From: Arthrobacter agilis
GTDB taxonomy: Bacteria > Actinomycetota > Actinomycetes > Actinomycetales > Micrococcaceae
Direction: 5' to 3'
NCBI RefSeq assembly: GCF_006494655.1
Contig: NZ_VHIM01000001.1
Coordinates: 553,266-617,265 of the forward strand
DNA length: 64,000 nt
Shown: one piece after another, positions 8,601 to 16,847 of the stretch
Layout of the letters: the number at the start of each line of letters is the position of its first letter
Position numbering within the stretch: position 1 is the stretch's first letter
Notes under the pieces: model-generated
Databases searched by the model: none
Told to the model about the DNA's origin: nothing
What the model saw: the letters and a program-made list of their open reading frames with translations, nothing else
Translations under genes and position numbers: made by a program

Positions 8601-8673
8601 GGTCCCGGTGGGGCCGAGGGAGCATCCCCCGGCTTCAAGCCGGAGGACGCCCCGCTTATTTCCCCACCGGGCC
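8601..8673 (+). ncRNA. Structured 5' leader of the amino-acid ABC operon (unassigned)
   Basis: A perfect 10-bp stem (CCCGGTGGGG at 8604-8613 with CCCCACCGGG at 8662-8671) closes a 48-nt domain. Inside are two more helices: GGGA/TCCC at 8618-8628 and CCGGC/GCCGG at 8629-8643 with loop TTCAA. The domain ends 33 nt before the ATG of the binding protein and about 20 nt before its GAAGGA ribosome binding site. The multibranch layout looks like a riboswitch or attenuator, but I cannot match it to a known class. The pairing is seen; regulation is inference. Confidence 0.45.
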
Positions 8674-8704
8674 TGCCCGCCATCGCAATCGAAGGAATGC
8701 CCCC

Positions 8705-9514
8705 ATGAAGCACAGCCTGTCCGTCCTCGGTGCCGCCGCCGCACTCACCCTCGCCCTCGCCGGCTGTGGCTCGTCGTCGACCCCTGCGTCCGGCGAGTCC
8801 GCCGCCCCCTCCTCCCTGCAGGAGATCCAGGACTCGGGTGTCCTGACCGTCGGCACCGAGGGCACCTACCGCCCCTTCAGCTTCCACGAGGGCGGAAGTG
8901 GCGCGCTGACGGGGTACGACGTCGAGGTCATCACCGCCGTCGCGGAGAAGATGGGCGTGGAGGCGGAGTTCGAGGAGACGCAGTGGGACGCGATCTTCGC
9001 CGGCCTCGAGGCGGGACGTTTCGACGTCATCGCCAATCAGGTGAGCATCACGGACGAGCGCAAGGAGTCCTACGACTTCTCCGAGCCGTACACGGTCAGC
9101 TCCGGCGTGATCGTCACGACCGCGGACAACGACGACATCTCCTCGTTCGAGGACCTCGACGGCAAGACGACGGCGCAGTCGCTGACCAGCAACTGGAACG
9201 ACCTGGCGAAGGAGAGCGGCGCCAACGTGGAGCCGGTCGAGGGCTGGGCACAGTCCGTCACGCTCCTCGAGCAGGGGCGCGTCGATGCCACCATCAACGA
9301 CGAGCTGACCTACCTGGACTACCAGAAGAACAACAGCAACGAGAACATCAAGATCGCGGCCACCACCGAGGAGAACTCGCAGAGCGCCGTGGCCGTCCGC
9401 AAGGGCAGCACCGAGCTCGTCGACGCCATCGACAGCGCCCTCGAGGAGCTGCGCGCCGACGGCACCCTCGCGGAGATCTCGCAGAAGTACTTCGGCTCCG
9501 ACGTCAGCGAGTGA
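8705..9514 (+). CDS. Polar amino-acid ABC transporter, substrate-binding lipoprotein
   Basis: A 269-residue periplasmic-type binding protein tethered outside the cell. A lipoprotein signal peptide ends in LALAGC, with the lipidated cysteine at residue 21. The mature protein is an SBP_bac_3 domain, with GVLTVGTEGTYRPFSFHE at its start, LTGYDVEVITAVAEKMG, and the hinge segment SVTLLEQGRVDATINDEL. GAAGGA sits 8 nt before the ATG. Together with the permease and ATPase downstream it forms a complete importer, close in kind to FliY/TcyA-type cystine or polar amino-acid systems. The exact ligand is not readable. The leader carries a strong RNA stem domain. Confidence 0.93.
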   Translation: MKHSLSVLGAAAALTLALAGCGSSSTPASGESAAPSSLQEIQDSGVLTVGTEGTYRPFSFHEGGSGALTGYDVEVITAVAEKMGVEAEFEETQWDAIFAGLEAGRFDVIANQVSITDERKESYDFSEPYTVSSGVIVTTADNDDISSFEDLDGKTTAQSLTSNWNDLAKESGANVEPVEGWAQSVTLLEQGRVDATINDELTYLDYQKNNSNENIKIAATTEENSQSAVAVRKGSTELVDAIDSALEELRADGTLAEISQKYFGSDVSE

Positions 9515-9584
9515 TCGGATCACTAGGCTGGGGACGACGACGCGTCCCGCACGGCAGGGGCGCCGGGGCCGGAGGGGCTGACTG

Positions 9585-10244
9585 ATGGACTGGGAACTGG
9601 TGCGCACGTCCTTCTGGCCCATGCTCTCGGGCGGGCTGATGGGCACCATCCCGCTGTCCCTCGCCTCGTTCGCCCTCGGCCTGGCGCTGGCCCTCGTGGT
9701 CGCGCTCATGCGTATCAGCGGACAGCCGGTCCTCTCCGCCGTCGCCCGGGCCTACGTGTCCGTGATCCGCGGCACGCCGCTGCTCGTGCAGCTGTTCGTC
9801 ATCTTCTACGGGCTCCCCTCCATCGGGGCGACCATCGATCCGTGGCCCAGCGCCATCATCGCCTTCTCGCTCAACGTGGCGGGCTACGCGGCGGAGATCC
9901 TGCGCGCCGCCATCCTCTCCGTGCCGAAGGGGCAGTGGGAAGCCGGGCACACCATCGGGATGTCGCGCGCCCTGACGCTACGCCGTGTGATCCTCCCCCA
10001 GGCGGCCCGGGTCTCCGTGCCTCCCCTGTCCAACACGTTCATCAGCCTCGTGAAGGACACCTCCCTGGCCTCGCTGATCCTCGTGGGTGAGCTGTTCCGC
10101 GAAGCCCAGCAGATCGCTTCCTTCTCGCAGCAGTTCCTCCTGATCTACATCGAGGCCGCGGCGATCTACTGGGTGTTCTGCCTCGTCCTGTCCGGCGGCC
10201 AGTCCGCACTCGAGAAGCGATTGGACCGCTATGTCTCCCGCTGA
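9585..10244 (+). CDS. Amino-acid ABC transporter permease (His/Glu/Gln/Arg type)
   Basis: A 219-residue inner-membrane permease with about five transmembrane helices. It has the HEQRo family signature: SVIRGTPLLVQLFVIFYGLP early on, and the EAA loop GQWEAGHTIGMSRALTLRRVILPQA that docks on the ATPase. It works as a homodimer with the binding protein and the ATPase. The gene follows the binding protein by 70 bp with GGAGGGG before its ATG, and overlaps the ATPase gene by 14 nt, so the two are translationally coupled. Confidence 0.93.
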   Translation: MDWELVRTSFWPMLSGGLMGTIPLSLASFALGLALALVVALMRISGQPVLSAVARAYVSVIRGTPLLVQLFVIFYGLPSIGATIDPWPSAIIAFSLNVAGYAAEILRAAILSVPKGQWEAGHTIGMSRALTLRRVILPQAARVSVPPLSNTFISLVKDTSLASLILVGELFREAQQIASFSQQFLLIYIEAAAIYWVFCLVLSGGQSALEKRLDRYVSR

Positions 10245-10995
10245 TCCCCTCCTGAGAGTCACCGGTCTGCAGAAATCCTTCGGGGACAACCGGGTGCTGT
10301 CCTCCATCGGTCTCGACCTCGCCGACGGGCAGGTCCTCGCGCTCGTGGGCCCGTCCGGCTCCGGCAAGACCACCGTGCTGCGGTGCCTCAACGGACTCGA
10401 GACACCCGACGGCGGCACGGTCGCCTTCCGCGGCGGACCGGACGTGGACTTCGGCACGAAGGTCGCGAAGAAGGAAGCGCTCGCCCTCCGCGACCGCAGC
10501 GCCATGGTGTTCCAGAACTACAACCTCTTCCCGCACATGACAGTGCTGGAGAACATCATCGAGGGCCCGGTCCAGGTGCAGAAACGCCCCCGCAGGGAGG
10601 CCGTCGTCGACGCCGAGCGACTCCTGGAGCGCGTGGGCCTCGCCGAGAAGCGCGACGACCACCCCTTCAACCTCTCGGGCGGGCAGCAGCAGCGCGTCGG
10701 GATCGTCCGCGCGCTGGCACTCCGGCCGGATCTGCTGCTCTTCGACGAGCCGACGTCGGCCCTGGACCCCGAGCTCGTGGGAGAGGTGCTGACCGTCATC
10801 AAGGAGCTCGCGGAGGAGAAATGGACCATGGTGATCGTGACCCATGAGCTGGCCTTCGCGCGGGAGGTCGCGGACGAGGTGGTGTTCATGGACGGCGGGG
10901 TCGTCGTCGAGCACGGGCATCCCGACCAGGTGCTGCGCAACCCCCGTGAGGAGCGCACGCGCCGCTTCGTGCAGCGCCTGCTCAACCCGTTCTAG
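10231..10995 (+). CDS. Amino-acid ABC transporter ATP-binding protein
   Basis: A 254-residue GlnQ-like ATPase that drives the upstream permease. Walker A is GPSGSGKTT at about residue 37, Q-loop MVFQNYNLFPHMTVLENI, signature LSGGQQQRVGI, Walker B DLLLFDEPTSALDPE, and the switch histidine lies in VIVTHELAFA. An insertion after Walker A (GGPDVDFGTKVAKKEALA) is usual for this subgroup. Its start codon lies inside the permease gene. It closes a three-gene import operon. Confidence 0.94.
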   Translation: MSPADPLLRVTGLQKSFGDNRVLSSIGLDLADGQVLALVGPSGSGKTTVLRCLNGLETPDGGTVAFRGGPDVDFGTKVAKKEALALRDRSAMVFQNYNLFPHMTVLENIIEGPVQVQKRPRREAVVDAERLLERVGLAEKRDDHPFNLSGGQQQRVGIVRALALRPDLLLFDEPTSALDPELVGEVLTVIKELAEEKWTMVIVTHELAFAREVADEVVFMDGGVVVEHGHPDQVLRNPREERTRRFVQRLLNPF

Positions 10996-11037
10996 GGCCC
11001 AGGCCGACCCCCGTCCGGGACCCCTCGGGATCCCCCG

Positions 11038-11150
11038 CCGACATCGCGCGTCAGAACCATCCCGCGTCCCGTCCCAGCCGACGTCGCGCGTCAGAACCGT
11101 CCCGATGCCGCGGCCCAGCCGGCGTCGCGCGTCAGAACCGTCCGGTTGCC
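11038..11150. repeat. Three-copy intergenic direct repeat, about 40-bp period
   Basis: The 15-mer TCGCGCGTCAGAACC occurs at 11044, 11084 and 11125, embedded in longer similar units containing CCGACGTCGCGCGTCAGAAC and CCGTCCCG or GCCGCGGC. Periods are 40 and 41 bp. The array is in the gene-free stretch after the amino-acid ABC operon. No reading frame with coding character covers it. Function unknown. Confidence 0.8.
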
Positions 11151-11248
11151 GCGGCGTCGTGCACGTCCTTGGAGCCGCGCGGGGAGAGTTCCGCGGCGTG
11201 TTGCCCCGCGACACGCCTTCTGCCGGTGAACCGCGTGCACGACGCCGC
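11151..11248. repeat. Long inverted repeat with nested hairpin
   Basis: GCGGCGTCGTGCACG (11151-11165) is perfectly complementary to 11234-11248. The 68-bp interior holds a second pairing, CGCGGGG with CCCCGCG. It sits between the 40-bp repeat array and the next direct repeat. It could be a small non-autonomous element or a large terminator for the ABC operon; I cannot tell which. No target-site duplication was recognised. Confidence 0.6.
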
Positions 11249-11340
11249 ACCCGTCGCCGGATCACCGCAGCAACGGTGCACCACGCCGCACCCGCCGCCG
11301 GATCACCGCAGCAACGCCGCACGACGCCGCACCATCGCCG
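11235..11340. repeat. Direct repeat, two 40-bp copies and a partial third
   Basis: Copies at 11235-11274 and 11276-11315 differ at two positions and share the tail GGATCACCGCAGCAAC. A partial third copy (CACGACGCCGCACC) follows to 11340. The 41-bp period equals that of the neighbouring 11038-11150 array although the unit sequence differs. The array ends 48 bp before the fdhD stop codon. Confidence 0.75.
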
Positions 11341-11387
11341 AGGTCAGTCGCGGTCGGGGCTGCGGGCGGCTCGATCAGGCGGTCTGC

Positions 11388-12215
11388 TCAGGCGGCGATG
11401 CGGTCCGGGTGCGAGTAGCAGTTCAGCGAGGTCCCACGGCTGAAGCCCACGAGGGTCAGCCCGGCGTCGTCGGCCAGGTCCGCGGCGAGCGACGACGGCG
11501 CGCTGACAGCAGCGAGCACCGGGATGCCCGCGAGCTGCGCCTTCTGCACGAGCTCGAAGGACGCCCGGCCCGAGACCTGCAGGATGGTGCCCCGCAGGGG
11601 GAGCATGCCCTCGCGCAGGGCCCAGCCCACCACCTTGTCGACGGCGTTGTGGCGTCCCACGTCCTCCCGCAGGCACAGGAGGTCACCCTCGGCGGTGAAG
11701 AGCCCGGCAGCATGCACGCCGCCGGTGCGGTCGAACAGCTTCTGGTGCTCGCGCAGACGGTCCGGCAGCGACGCGAGGATCCCGAGGTCCACGGACGCGG
11801 TGTCCTCATGGAGGTCGAATCTGGAGGACTTCCGGACGGCGTCGATGGACGCCGTCCCGCAGATGCCGCACGAGCTCGAGGTGTAGACATGGCGCTCCAT
11901 TGCGGTGTCGGGAAGCTCGACGCCGGGCCGAAGCTGCGCCTCGACCACGTTGAACGTCTGCTGGCCGTTGTCGTCCACTCCCGCGCAGTAGCGCAGGCTC
12001 GGCAACTGGCCCGGTTCCCACACCACCCCCTCGGAGACGAGGAAACCCGCCACCAGGTCGAAGTCGTCGCCCGGCGTGCGCATGGTGACGGTGAAGGCAC
12101 TCCCACCGAGCCTGATTTCCAGGGGCTCCTCCCCTGCCAGGACATCCTCACGGCGTCCGGTCTGCGCCCCGATCCGGAACTTGGTGATGCGGCGGCGCTG
12201 CGTGACCCTGTTCAT
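11388..12215 (-). CDS. fdhD: Formate dehydrogenase accessory sulfurtransferase FdhD
   Basis: A 275-residue FdhD protein that passes sulfur from a cysteine desulfurase to the molybdenum cofactor, a step needed for active formate dehydrogenase. The catalytic CGIC motif is at residues 116-119 in SSSCGICGTASID. Other hallmarks are GFLVSEGV, REDVGRHNAVDKV (binding of the cofactor) and SGRASFELVQKAQLAGIPVLAAVSAPS. It is divergent from the FdhF/YdeP-type oxidoreductase, which is its likely client; the two starts lie 90 bp apart and probably share control. The length is normal for the family. Confidence 0.95.
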   Translation of the reverse strand: MNRVTQRRRITKFRIGAQTGRREDVLAGEEPLEIRLGGSAFTVTMRTPGDDFDLVAGFLVSEGVVWEPGQLPSLRYCAGVDDNGQQTFNVVEAQLRPGVELPDTAMERHVYTSSSCGICGTASIDAVRKSSRFDLHEDTASVDLGILASLPDRLREHQKLFDRTGGVHAAGLFTAEGDLLCLREDVGRHNAVDKVVGWALREGMLPLRGTILQVSGRASFELVQKAQLAGIPVLAAVSAPSSLAADLADDAGLTLVGFSRGTSLNCYSHPDRIAA

Positions 12216-12305
12216 CCGGCTCTCCTCACTTCGGCCCTATGATGAGGTTAGTTGACCCCGGACACTTTGCCGGCGGGTCGACGTCGACACGAGGATGTGG
12301 ATAGC

Positions 12306-14630
12306 GTGGCAACGAAGGCCCCCAAGGACAATATCGACGAAGCACAGCTGACGGTGGGGGCGCGGAAGACGCGGGCAGTAGGCCTACCCGCCGTCATCAA
12401 TTCGCTGAAGATCTCCATGGACCAGATGGGCCCCGTGCGCAGCGCACAGACCCTCCTCGCCGTGAACCAGGTCAAGGGCTTCGACTGCATGGGCTGCGCC
12501 TGGCCCGAGGGCGACAAGCGCCACACGGCCGAGTTCTGCGAGAACGGCGCCAAGGCCGTCGCCGAGGAGGCCACGCGCCGCACCGTCCCGCCGTCGTTCT
12601 TCGCCGAGCACTCCGTCGAGGACCTCATGGGACGGGACGACTACTGGCTCGGCCAGCAGGGGCGCCTCACGCACCCCATGCTGCTCGACGACGGCGGAAC
12701 CCACTACCGCGCCGTGTCCTGGGACGAGGCGAACCAGGTCATCGTCGACGAGCTCGCGGCCCTCGACAGCCCCGACGAGGCCGTCTTCTACACCTCCGGA
12801 CGCACCTCGAACGAGGCCGCCTTCCTGTATCAGCTGATGGTGCGCGGTATCGGCACCAATAATCTGCCCGACTGCTCGAACATGTGCCACGAGTCCTCAG
12901 GATCGGCGCTGAACGAGACACTCGGCGTCGGGAAGGGGACGGTGTCCCTGCTGGACCTCGACACCGCGCCGCTGATCATCATCGCCGGCCAGAATCCCGG
13001 CACCAACCACCCCCGCATGCTGACCTCGCTCGAGAAGGCCAAGAAGAACGGCGGGGCCATCGTGGCCATCAACCCGCTCCCCGAGGCCGGGCTCATGCGC
13101 TTCGAGAACCCGCAGAACCCCATGGGCCTGCTCGGCACGCGCTTCGGTGGCGGCACGGCCCTGGCGGACGACTTCCTGCAGATCCGCATCGGCGGGGACC
13201 AGGCCCTGTTCCGCGGCCTCGGCAAGCACCTCCTCGAGCGGGAGGAAGCCACCGGCACGGTGTTCGACCACGACTTCATCGCCGAGCACACCCTCGGGCT
13301 CGAGGACTACCTCGCGAGCCTCCGGGAGACCAGCTGGGAGGAGATCACGACGGCGAGCGGCATCTCCAAGGCCGAGATCACGAAGGTCGGCGACCGCATG
13401 ATCGCCTCGCCCGGCACGATCGTCTGCTGGGCGATGGGCCTGACGCAGCACAAGCACTCGGTGTCCACCCTGCGCGACGTCGTGAACGTCCTGCTGCTGC
13501 AGGGCAACGTCGGCAAGCCCGGAGCCGGGGTCTGCCCGGTGCGCGGCCACTCCAACGTGCAGGGCGACCGCACCATGGGGATCTTCGAGCGCATGCCCGA
13601 GGCGTTCCACGACGCCCTCGACCAGCGCTTCCACTTCGCTTCCCCCCGCCGGCACGGCTTCGACACCGTTGCCGCCATCCGGGCGATGCGCGACGGCAAG
13701 GCGCGGGTCTTCATGGGCATGGGCGGCAACTTCGTCCGCGCGACACCGGACACGAACGTCACGGAACAGGCGCTGCGGAACACGCGCCTGACCGTGCAGG
13801 TCTCGACCAAGCTGAACCGCTCGCACCTCGTCACCGGGACGCGCGCCCTGATCCTCCCTGCCCTCGGCCGCACGGACAGGGACACGCAATCGGGCGGCGA
13901 CCAGCGTGTCACCGTCGAGGACTCCATGAGCGCGGTGCACGCCTCGACGGGCCGCCTGAAGCCCTCGAGCTCCGAGATGCGGTCGGAGATCGCCATCGTC
14001 TGCGACCTGGGTGACCGCCTGTTCGCCCGGGAGGACAGCCCGTTCCGCAGCAACGCCCCGCAGCTGGACTGGAAGGCCGCGCAGGCGGACTACCGCGTCA
14101 TCCGGCAGCACATCAGCGCCGTGGTGCCGGGCTTCGACGACTTCGAGGACCGCATCGACAAGCCCGGTGGCTTCGTGCTGCCGAACGGCCCACGCGACAG
14201 CCGCACCTTCACCACCGCGACGGGCAAGGCGAACTTCTCGGCCAACACACTGGAGTACCCGAAGGTCCCCGCGGGCAGGCTCATCCTGCAGACCCTGCGC
14301 TCGCACGACCAGTACAACACCACGATCTACGGCAAGGACGACCGCTACCGCGGCATCCACAACGGTCGCCGCGTCGTCTTCCTCAGCCCCGAGGACATCG
14401 CGGAGGCCGGGCTCGACGACGGCGACATGGTGCACCTGGTCTCCGAGTGGTCCGACGGCGTCGAGCGCCGCGCCGAGGACTTCCGTGTGGTCGCCTACTC
14501 GACGCCGAAGGGGTGTGCGGCAGCGTACTACCCGGAGACGAACGTCCTCGTGCCGCTCGACTCGACGGCCGACATCAGCGGCACGCCGACGTCGAAGTCC
14601 GTGATCATCAGAGTCGAACGAGCGGGCTGA
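12306..14630 (+). CDS. FdhF/YdeP family molybdopterin oxidoreductase (formate dehydrogenase-like alpha)
   Basis: A 774-residue molybdopterin enzyme of the TIGR01701 type. A CxxC pair lies at residues 61-64 (GFDCMGCAWPEGDKRH). The molybdopterin domain has DYWLGQQGRLTHPM, CSNMCHESSGSALNE and INPLPEAGLMRFENP, and the C-terminal dinucleotide-binding domain has QTLRSHDQYNTTIYG and YYPETNVLVPL. The start is set at GTG 12306, with GAGGA 11 nt upstream; the open frame reaches a TTG at 12252. The natural substrate is uncertain: family members are called formate dehydrogenase-like, but YdeP relatives are linked to acid resistance. Divergent fdhD and the nearby moeA and mobA supply its cofactor. Confidence 0.9.
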   Translation: MATKAPKDNIDEAQLTVGARKTRAVGLPAVINSLKISMDQMGPVRSAQTLLAVNQVKGFDCMGCAWPEGDKRHTAEFCENGAKAVAEEATRRTVPPSFFAEHSVEDLMGRDDYWLGQQGRLTHPMLLDDGGTHYRAVSWDEANQVIVDELAALDSPDEAVFYTSGRTSNEAAFLYQLMVRGIGTNNLPDCSNMCHESSGSALNETLGVGKGTVSLLDLDTAPLIIIAGQNPGTNHPRMLTSLEKAKKNGGAIVAINPLPEAGLMRFENPQNPMGLLGTRFGGGTALADDFLQIRIGGDQALFRGLGKHLLEREEATGTVFDHDFIAEHTLGLEDYLASLRETSWEEITTASGISKAEITKVGDRMIASPGTIVCWAMGLTQHKHSVSTLRDVVNVLLLQGNVGKPGAGVCPVRGHSNVQGDRTMGIFERMPEAFHDALDQRFHFASPRRHGFDTVAAIRAMRDGKARVFMGMGGNFVRATPDTNVTEQALRNTRLTVQVSTKLNRSHLVTGTRALILPALGRTDRDTQSGGDQRVTVEDSMSAVHASTGRLKPSSSEMRSEIAIVCDLGDRLFAREDSPFRSNAPQLDWKAAQADYRVIRQHISAVVPGFDDFEDRIDKPGGFVLPNGPRDSRTFTTATGKANFSANTLEYPKVPAGRLILQTLRSHDQYNTTIYGKDDRYRGIHNGRRVVFLSPEDIAEAGLDDGDMVHLVSEWSDGVERRAEDFRVVAYSTPKGCAAAYYPETNVLVPLDSTADISGTPTSKSVIIRVERAG

Positions 14631-14665
14631 CCGGTCGGAGGGCGCCAGGCGCGCCCTCCGACCGG
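14631..14665. terminator. Bidirectional terminator between fdhF-like gene and moeA
   Basis: A perfect 15-bp stem (14631-14645 with 14651-14665) and a 5-nt loop CAGGC fill the 45-bp gap between two convergent stop codons. It starts right after the fdhF-like stop codon. No long T-tract is present on either strand. Confidence 0.75.
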
Positions 14666-14675
14666 CGCTCCGCCG

Positions 14676-15938
14676 TCAGGCCAGCCAGGGGAGGGACAGC
14701 CCGGGTACGGAGTCGCCCGCCGCACACCCCTCCGCGGGCACCACGAGGACGCCGTCGGCCGCGGCCAGCCCCCGCAGCATGCCCGAGCGCTGGTGCGAAC
14801 TCGGCACGGCGTGTCCGGACTCGAGCCGGTAGGGGACGAGGCGGCTCCTGCCGTGCAGGGGTTCGAAGGCCTCCGCGCTCGTCACCGGCTCCGGTTCGTC
14901 GAGGCCCGCACCGCGCAGGCCGGCCAGCAGGGGCGCGGCGACGGTGAGCATCGCCATCATCGCGGCCAACGGATTGCCCGGGAGGCCCACGAGGAAACGG
15001 CCGTCGGCCAGGCGTGCCAGCAGGGTCGGGTGCCCGGGTCTCATCGCGATGCCGTCGATGATGAGTTCCGCGCCCAGTTCCGTGAGGGCCCGCCGGATGT
15101 GGTCGGCCGAGGAGCCCCCGGTGCCGCCCGTGGTGATCAGGACGTCGCCCGAGGCCCTGGCAAGGGAGAACTCGTCGGTCGCCTCGGCACTGATGGCCGC
15201 GACGACGTCGTCGAGATCGTCCTTGGCACGGCCCGCCACGTCCACGTGGCCGCCGAGCATCGCCACGAACCCGGGCAGTTGCGGGCCGAAGGTGTCCCGC
15301 ACCTGGCCCGCGTGCGGGAGGCCGTGGTCGATCACCTCGTCACCCGTCATCAGCAGGGACACGCGCGGCGACCTGAGGACCGTCAAGGTATCGTGCCCAC
15401 AGACCGCGGCGAGGGCGATCTGGGCCGGGTTCAGGACGACGCCGGCGGGGATGGCGATGATGCCCTGCTCGGCCTCCTCCCCCGCGGGACGGACGTGCTC
15501 GTGCAGGGCGGGTTCATCGGGTCGGGCGGAGCCGTTGCGGTCCAGCAGGTCACCGCGGACGGCGCCGTGCTCGGTCCGCAGGATACCGACGGCGTTCTGC
15601 GGGACCACCCCGCCCGTGAGGATGAAGGTGGCTTCCCCCGGTGCGAGGGCGACCTCTCCGGAGTCGGCGTGCGGCGACGGCCGCCCTCGGGGGTGTTCCT
15701 CGGGTGCGGCATGGCTGACGAGCCGCCACGGGGCCTCCCCGTTGACCGCCCAGCCGTCCATCGCGGACGAGGCGTAGTGCGGGATGGGCTGGAGCGGGTA
15801 CACGGGTTCGGCCAGCGTCTGCCCCAGGGCGTCCGCGAGGGGAACGGTGTGGAACGGCAGTGCCCGTCCGGCACGGTACGCGAGCGTCCGGGCGGTCCGC
15901 CAGTCGACGTCCTGCGCAGGGATGAGGGCCTCGCTCAT
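14676..15938 (-). CDS. moeA: Molybdopterin molybdotransferase MoeA
   Basis: A 420-residue enzyme that inserts molybdate into adenylylated molybdopterin, the last step of molybdenum cofactor synthesis. Family marks are SSAMDGWAV near residue 60, VSLLMTGDEV, the MPT-binding loop LITTGGTGGSSADHI, and LPGNPLAAMM followed by the C-terminal beta domain. Its start overlaps the upstream DUF6457 gene by 4 nt, giving translational coupling in the order mobA, DUF6457, moeA. Length is usual. Confidence 0.94.
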   Translation of the reverse strand: MSEALIPAQDVDWRTARTLAYRAGRALPFHTVPLADALGQTLAEPVYPLQPIPHYASSAMDGWAVNGEAPWRLVSHAAPEEHPRGRPSPHADSGEVALAPGEATFILTGGVVPQNAVGILRTEHGAVRGDLLDRNGSARPDEPALHEHVRPAGEEAEQGIIAIPAGVVLNPAQIALAAVCGHDTLTVLRSPRVSLLMTGDEVIDHGLPHAGQVRDTFGPQLPGFVAMLGGHVDVAGRAKDDLDDVVAAISAEATDEFSLARASGDVLITTGGTGGSSADHIRRALTELGAELIIDGIAMRPGHPTLLARLADGRFLVGLPGNPLAAMMAMLTVAAPLLAGLRGAGLDEPEPVTSAEAFEPLHGRSRLVPYRLESGHAVPSSHQRSGMLRGLAAADGVLVVPAEGCAAGDSVPGLSLPWLA

Positions 15939-16219
15939 TCGGTGCCGCCGTCCGTCGCGGCCTCAGTGCACAGGGTGTCGGCGACGGACATGGCCGAGTC
16001 CATGGCCACGCGTTCCTCTGCCTGCCCACTGCCCACCGCGAGCCCTGCGGCATAGCCGACCACGAACGTGGTGAGCGGTGCCGCCGGCCGGACGACGCCG
16101 TGCGCCGCCTTGCCGGCGAGATCGAGGACGGCGTCGATGTCCACGCGCGTCCCGTCGATCTCGAAGGCGGCGAGCAGCTTCTCCGTCCAGTCGTGCAGGA
16201 GCTTCTGGCGATCGTCCAT
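15935..16219 (-). CDS. DUF6457 domain protein in molybdenum-cofactor operon
   Basis: A 94-residue protein (MDDRQKLLHDWTEKLLAAF...) with a predicted all-helical fold and no catalytic motif I can name. The domain DUF6457 is found in actinobacteria beside or fused to MobA, which fits its position between mobA (19 bp upstream) and moeA (4-nt overlap). GGAGG sits 6 nt before the ATG at 16219; the longer frame to 16270 lacks a better start. A structural or partner role in cofactor assembly is inference from context. Confidence 0.8.
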   Translation of the reverse strand: MDDRQKLLHDWTEKLLAAFEIDGTRVDIDAVLDLAGKAAHGVVRPAAPLTTFVVGYAAGLAVGSGQAEERVAMDSAMSVADTLCTEAATDGGTE

Positions 16220-16238
16220 GGGGGTCCTCCGGGTGGTG

Positions 16239-16847
16239 CTAGGGGACGTCGACGCCCAGCGCTCGTGCATCGTTCCAGGTGTCGACGTCGTACGTCGTGC
16301 CCCGCGGAACCGGGACCGGTCTGCTCCTCACAGTAGCAAGGAGGCTGCGCATCGAGAGATTGTCAGCGGACCCGCGTGCGAGGACGGCGCCGATGGACGC
16401 GGCGAGGTCCGCGGAGCGGTAGAGCGCCGCGAGCGGTTGGTCGCGTCCGTCGTCGACCGCGACGAGAGACGCACGCGTGTCCGCCGAGGCCTCCGCCAGC
16501 AGCAGCGGAAGAAGCTCTCCCAGGCGGGGCATGTCACACGCGACCACGGCGCACCAAGGCGATCGCCCCGGGTCGAGGGCTGCGAACCCCGCGACGACGG
16601 CCGCGGCGGGCCCCGCGAACGGCGGCTCCTCGCGCACGAAGGACGGCGTGCCCGGCAGGGACGCTGCGATACCGCCCGGCACGGGTCCCACGACCACGAT
16701 CCGTGCTGCCTGGTCGAGGACCGCGCACGTCCGGTGGAGCAGCGTCTCGCCGTCGAGGAGGAGGCCCGCCTTCGGCACGCCGCCGAGACGCGAGGACCGG
16801 CCTCCGGCGAGGACGACGGCATCGAACCGCGGTCCGGGCTCGCTCAC
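16239..16847 (-). CDS. mobA: Molybdenum cofactor guanylyltransferase (MobA-like NTP transferase)
   Basis: A 202-residue nucleotidyltransferase that joins GMP to molybdopterin, or a close relative acting on CTP. The signature LAGGRSSRLGGVPK lies at residues 13-26, and VACDMPRLGELLPLL carries the metal-binding aspartate. DGRDQPLAALYR and a C-terminal DVDTWNDARALG complete the fold. The start is GTG 16847, overlapping the TGA of the HNH gene upstream (GTGA). That coupling links it to the frameshifted HNH gene, whose shifted frame actually reads straight into mobA. Confidence 0.9.
   Translation of the reverse strand: MSEPGPRFDAVVLAGGRSSRLGGVPKAGLLLDGETLLHRTCAVLDQAARIVVVGPVPGGIAASLPGTPSFVREEPPFAGPAAAVVAGFAALDPGRSPWCAVVACDMPRLGELLPLLLAEASADTRASLVAVDDGRDQPLAALYRSADLAASIGAVLARGSADNLSMRSLLATVRSRPVPVPRGTTYDVDTWNDARALGVDVP

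Noticed and set aside
8601..8673. SAM or SAH riboswitch
   Set aside because: The CCGAGGGAGC stretch recalls the SAH class, but the rest of the conserved core is missing and the downstream genes are not methionine-cycle genes.
8483..9709. N-terminal extension of the ABC exporter ORF to 1044 residues
   Set aside because: It runs antisense through the amino-acid binding protein and its leader; the exporter family begins near MSMEGAAWSS with a good ribosome binding site.
11151..11248. Insertion sequence or MITE
   Set aside because: The 15-bp inverted repeats are suggestive, but no transposase, target-site duplication or second copy is visible in the window.
11038..11340. CRISPR array
   Set aside because: Only two to three copies, the units are imperfect and change within the patch, there are no unique spacers of constant length, and no cas genes are near.
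12252..12305. TTG start for the FdhF/YdeP-like protein
   Set aside because: The 18 extra residues are basic and not family-like; GTG 12306 has a better upstream GAGGA.
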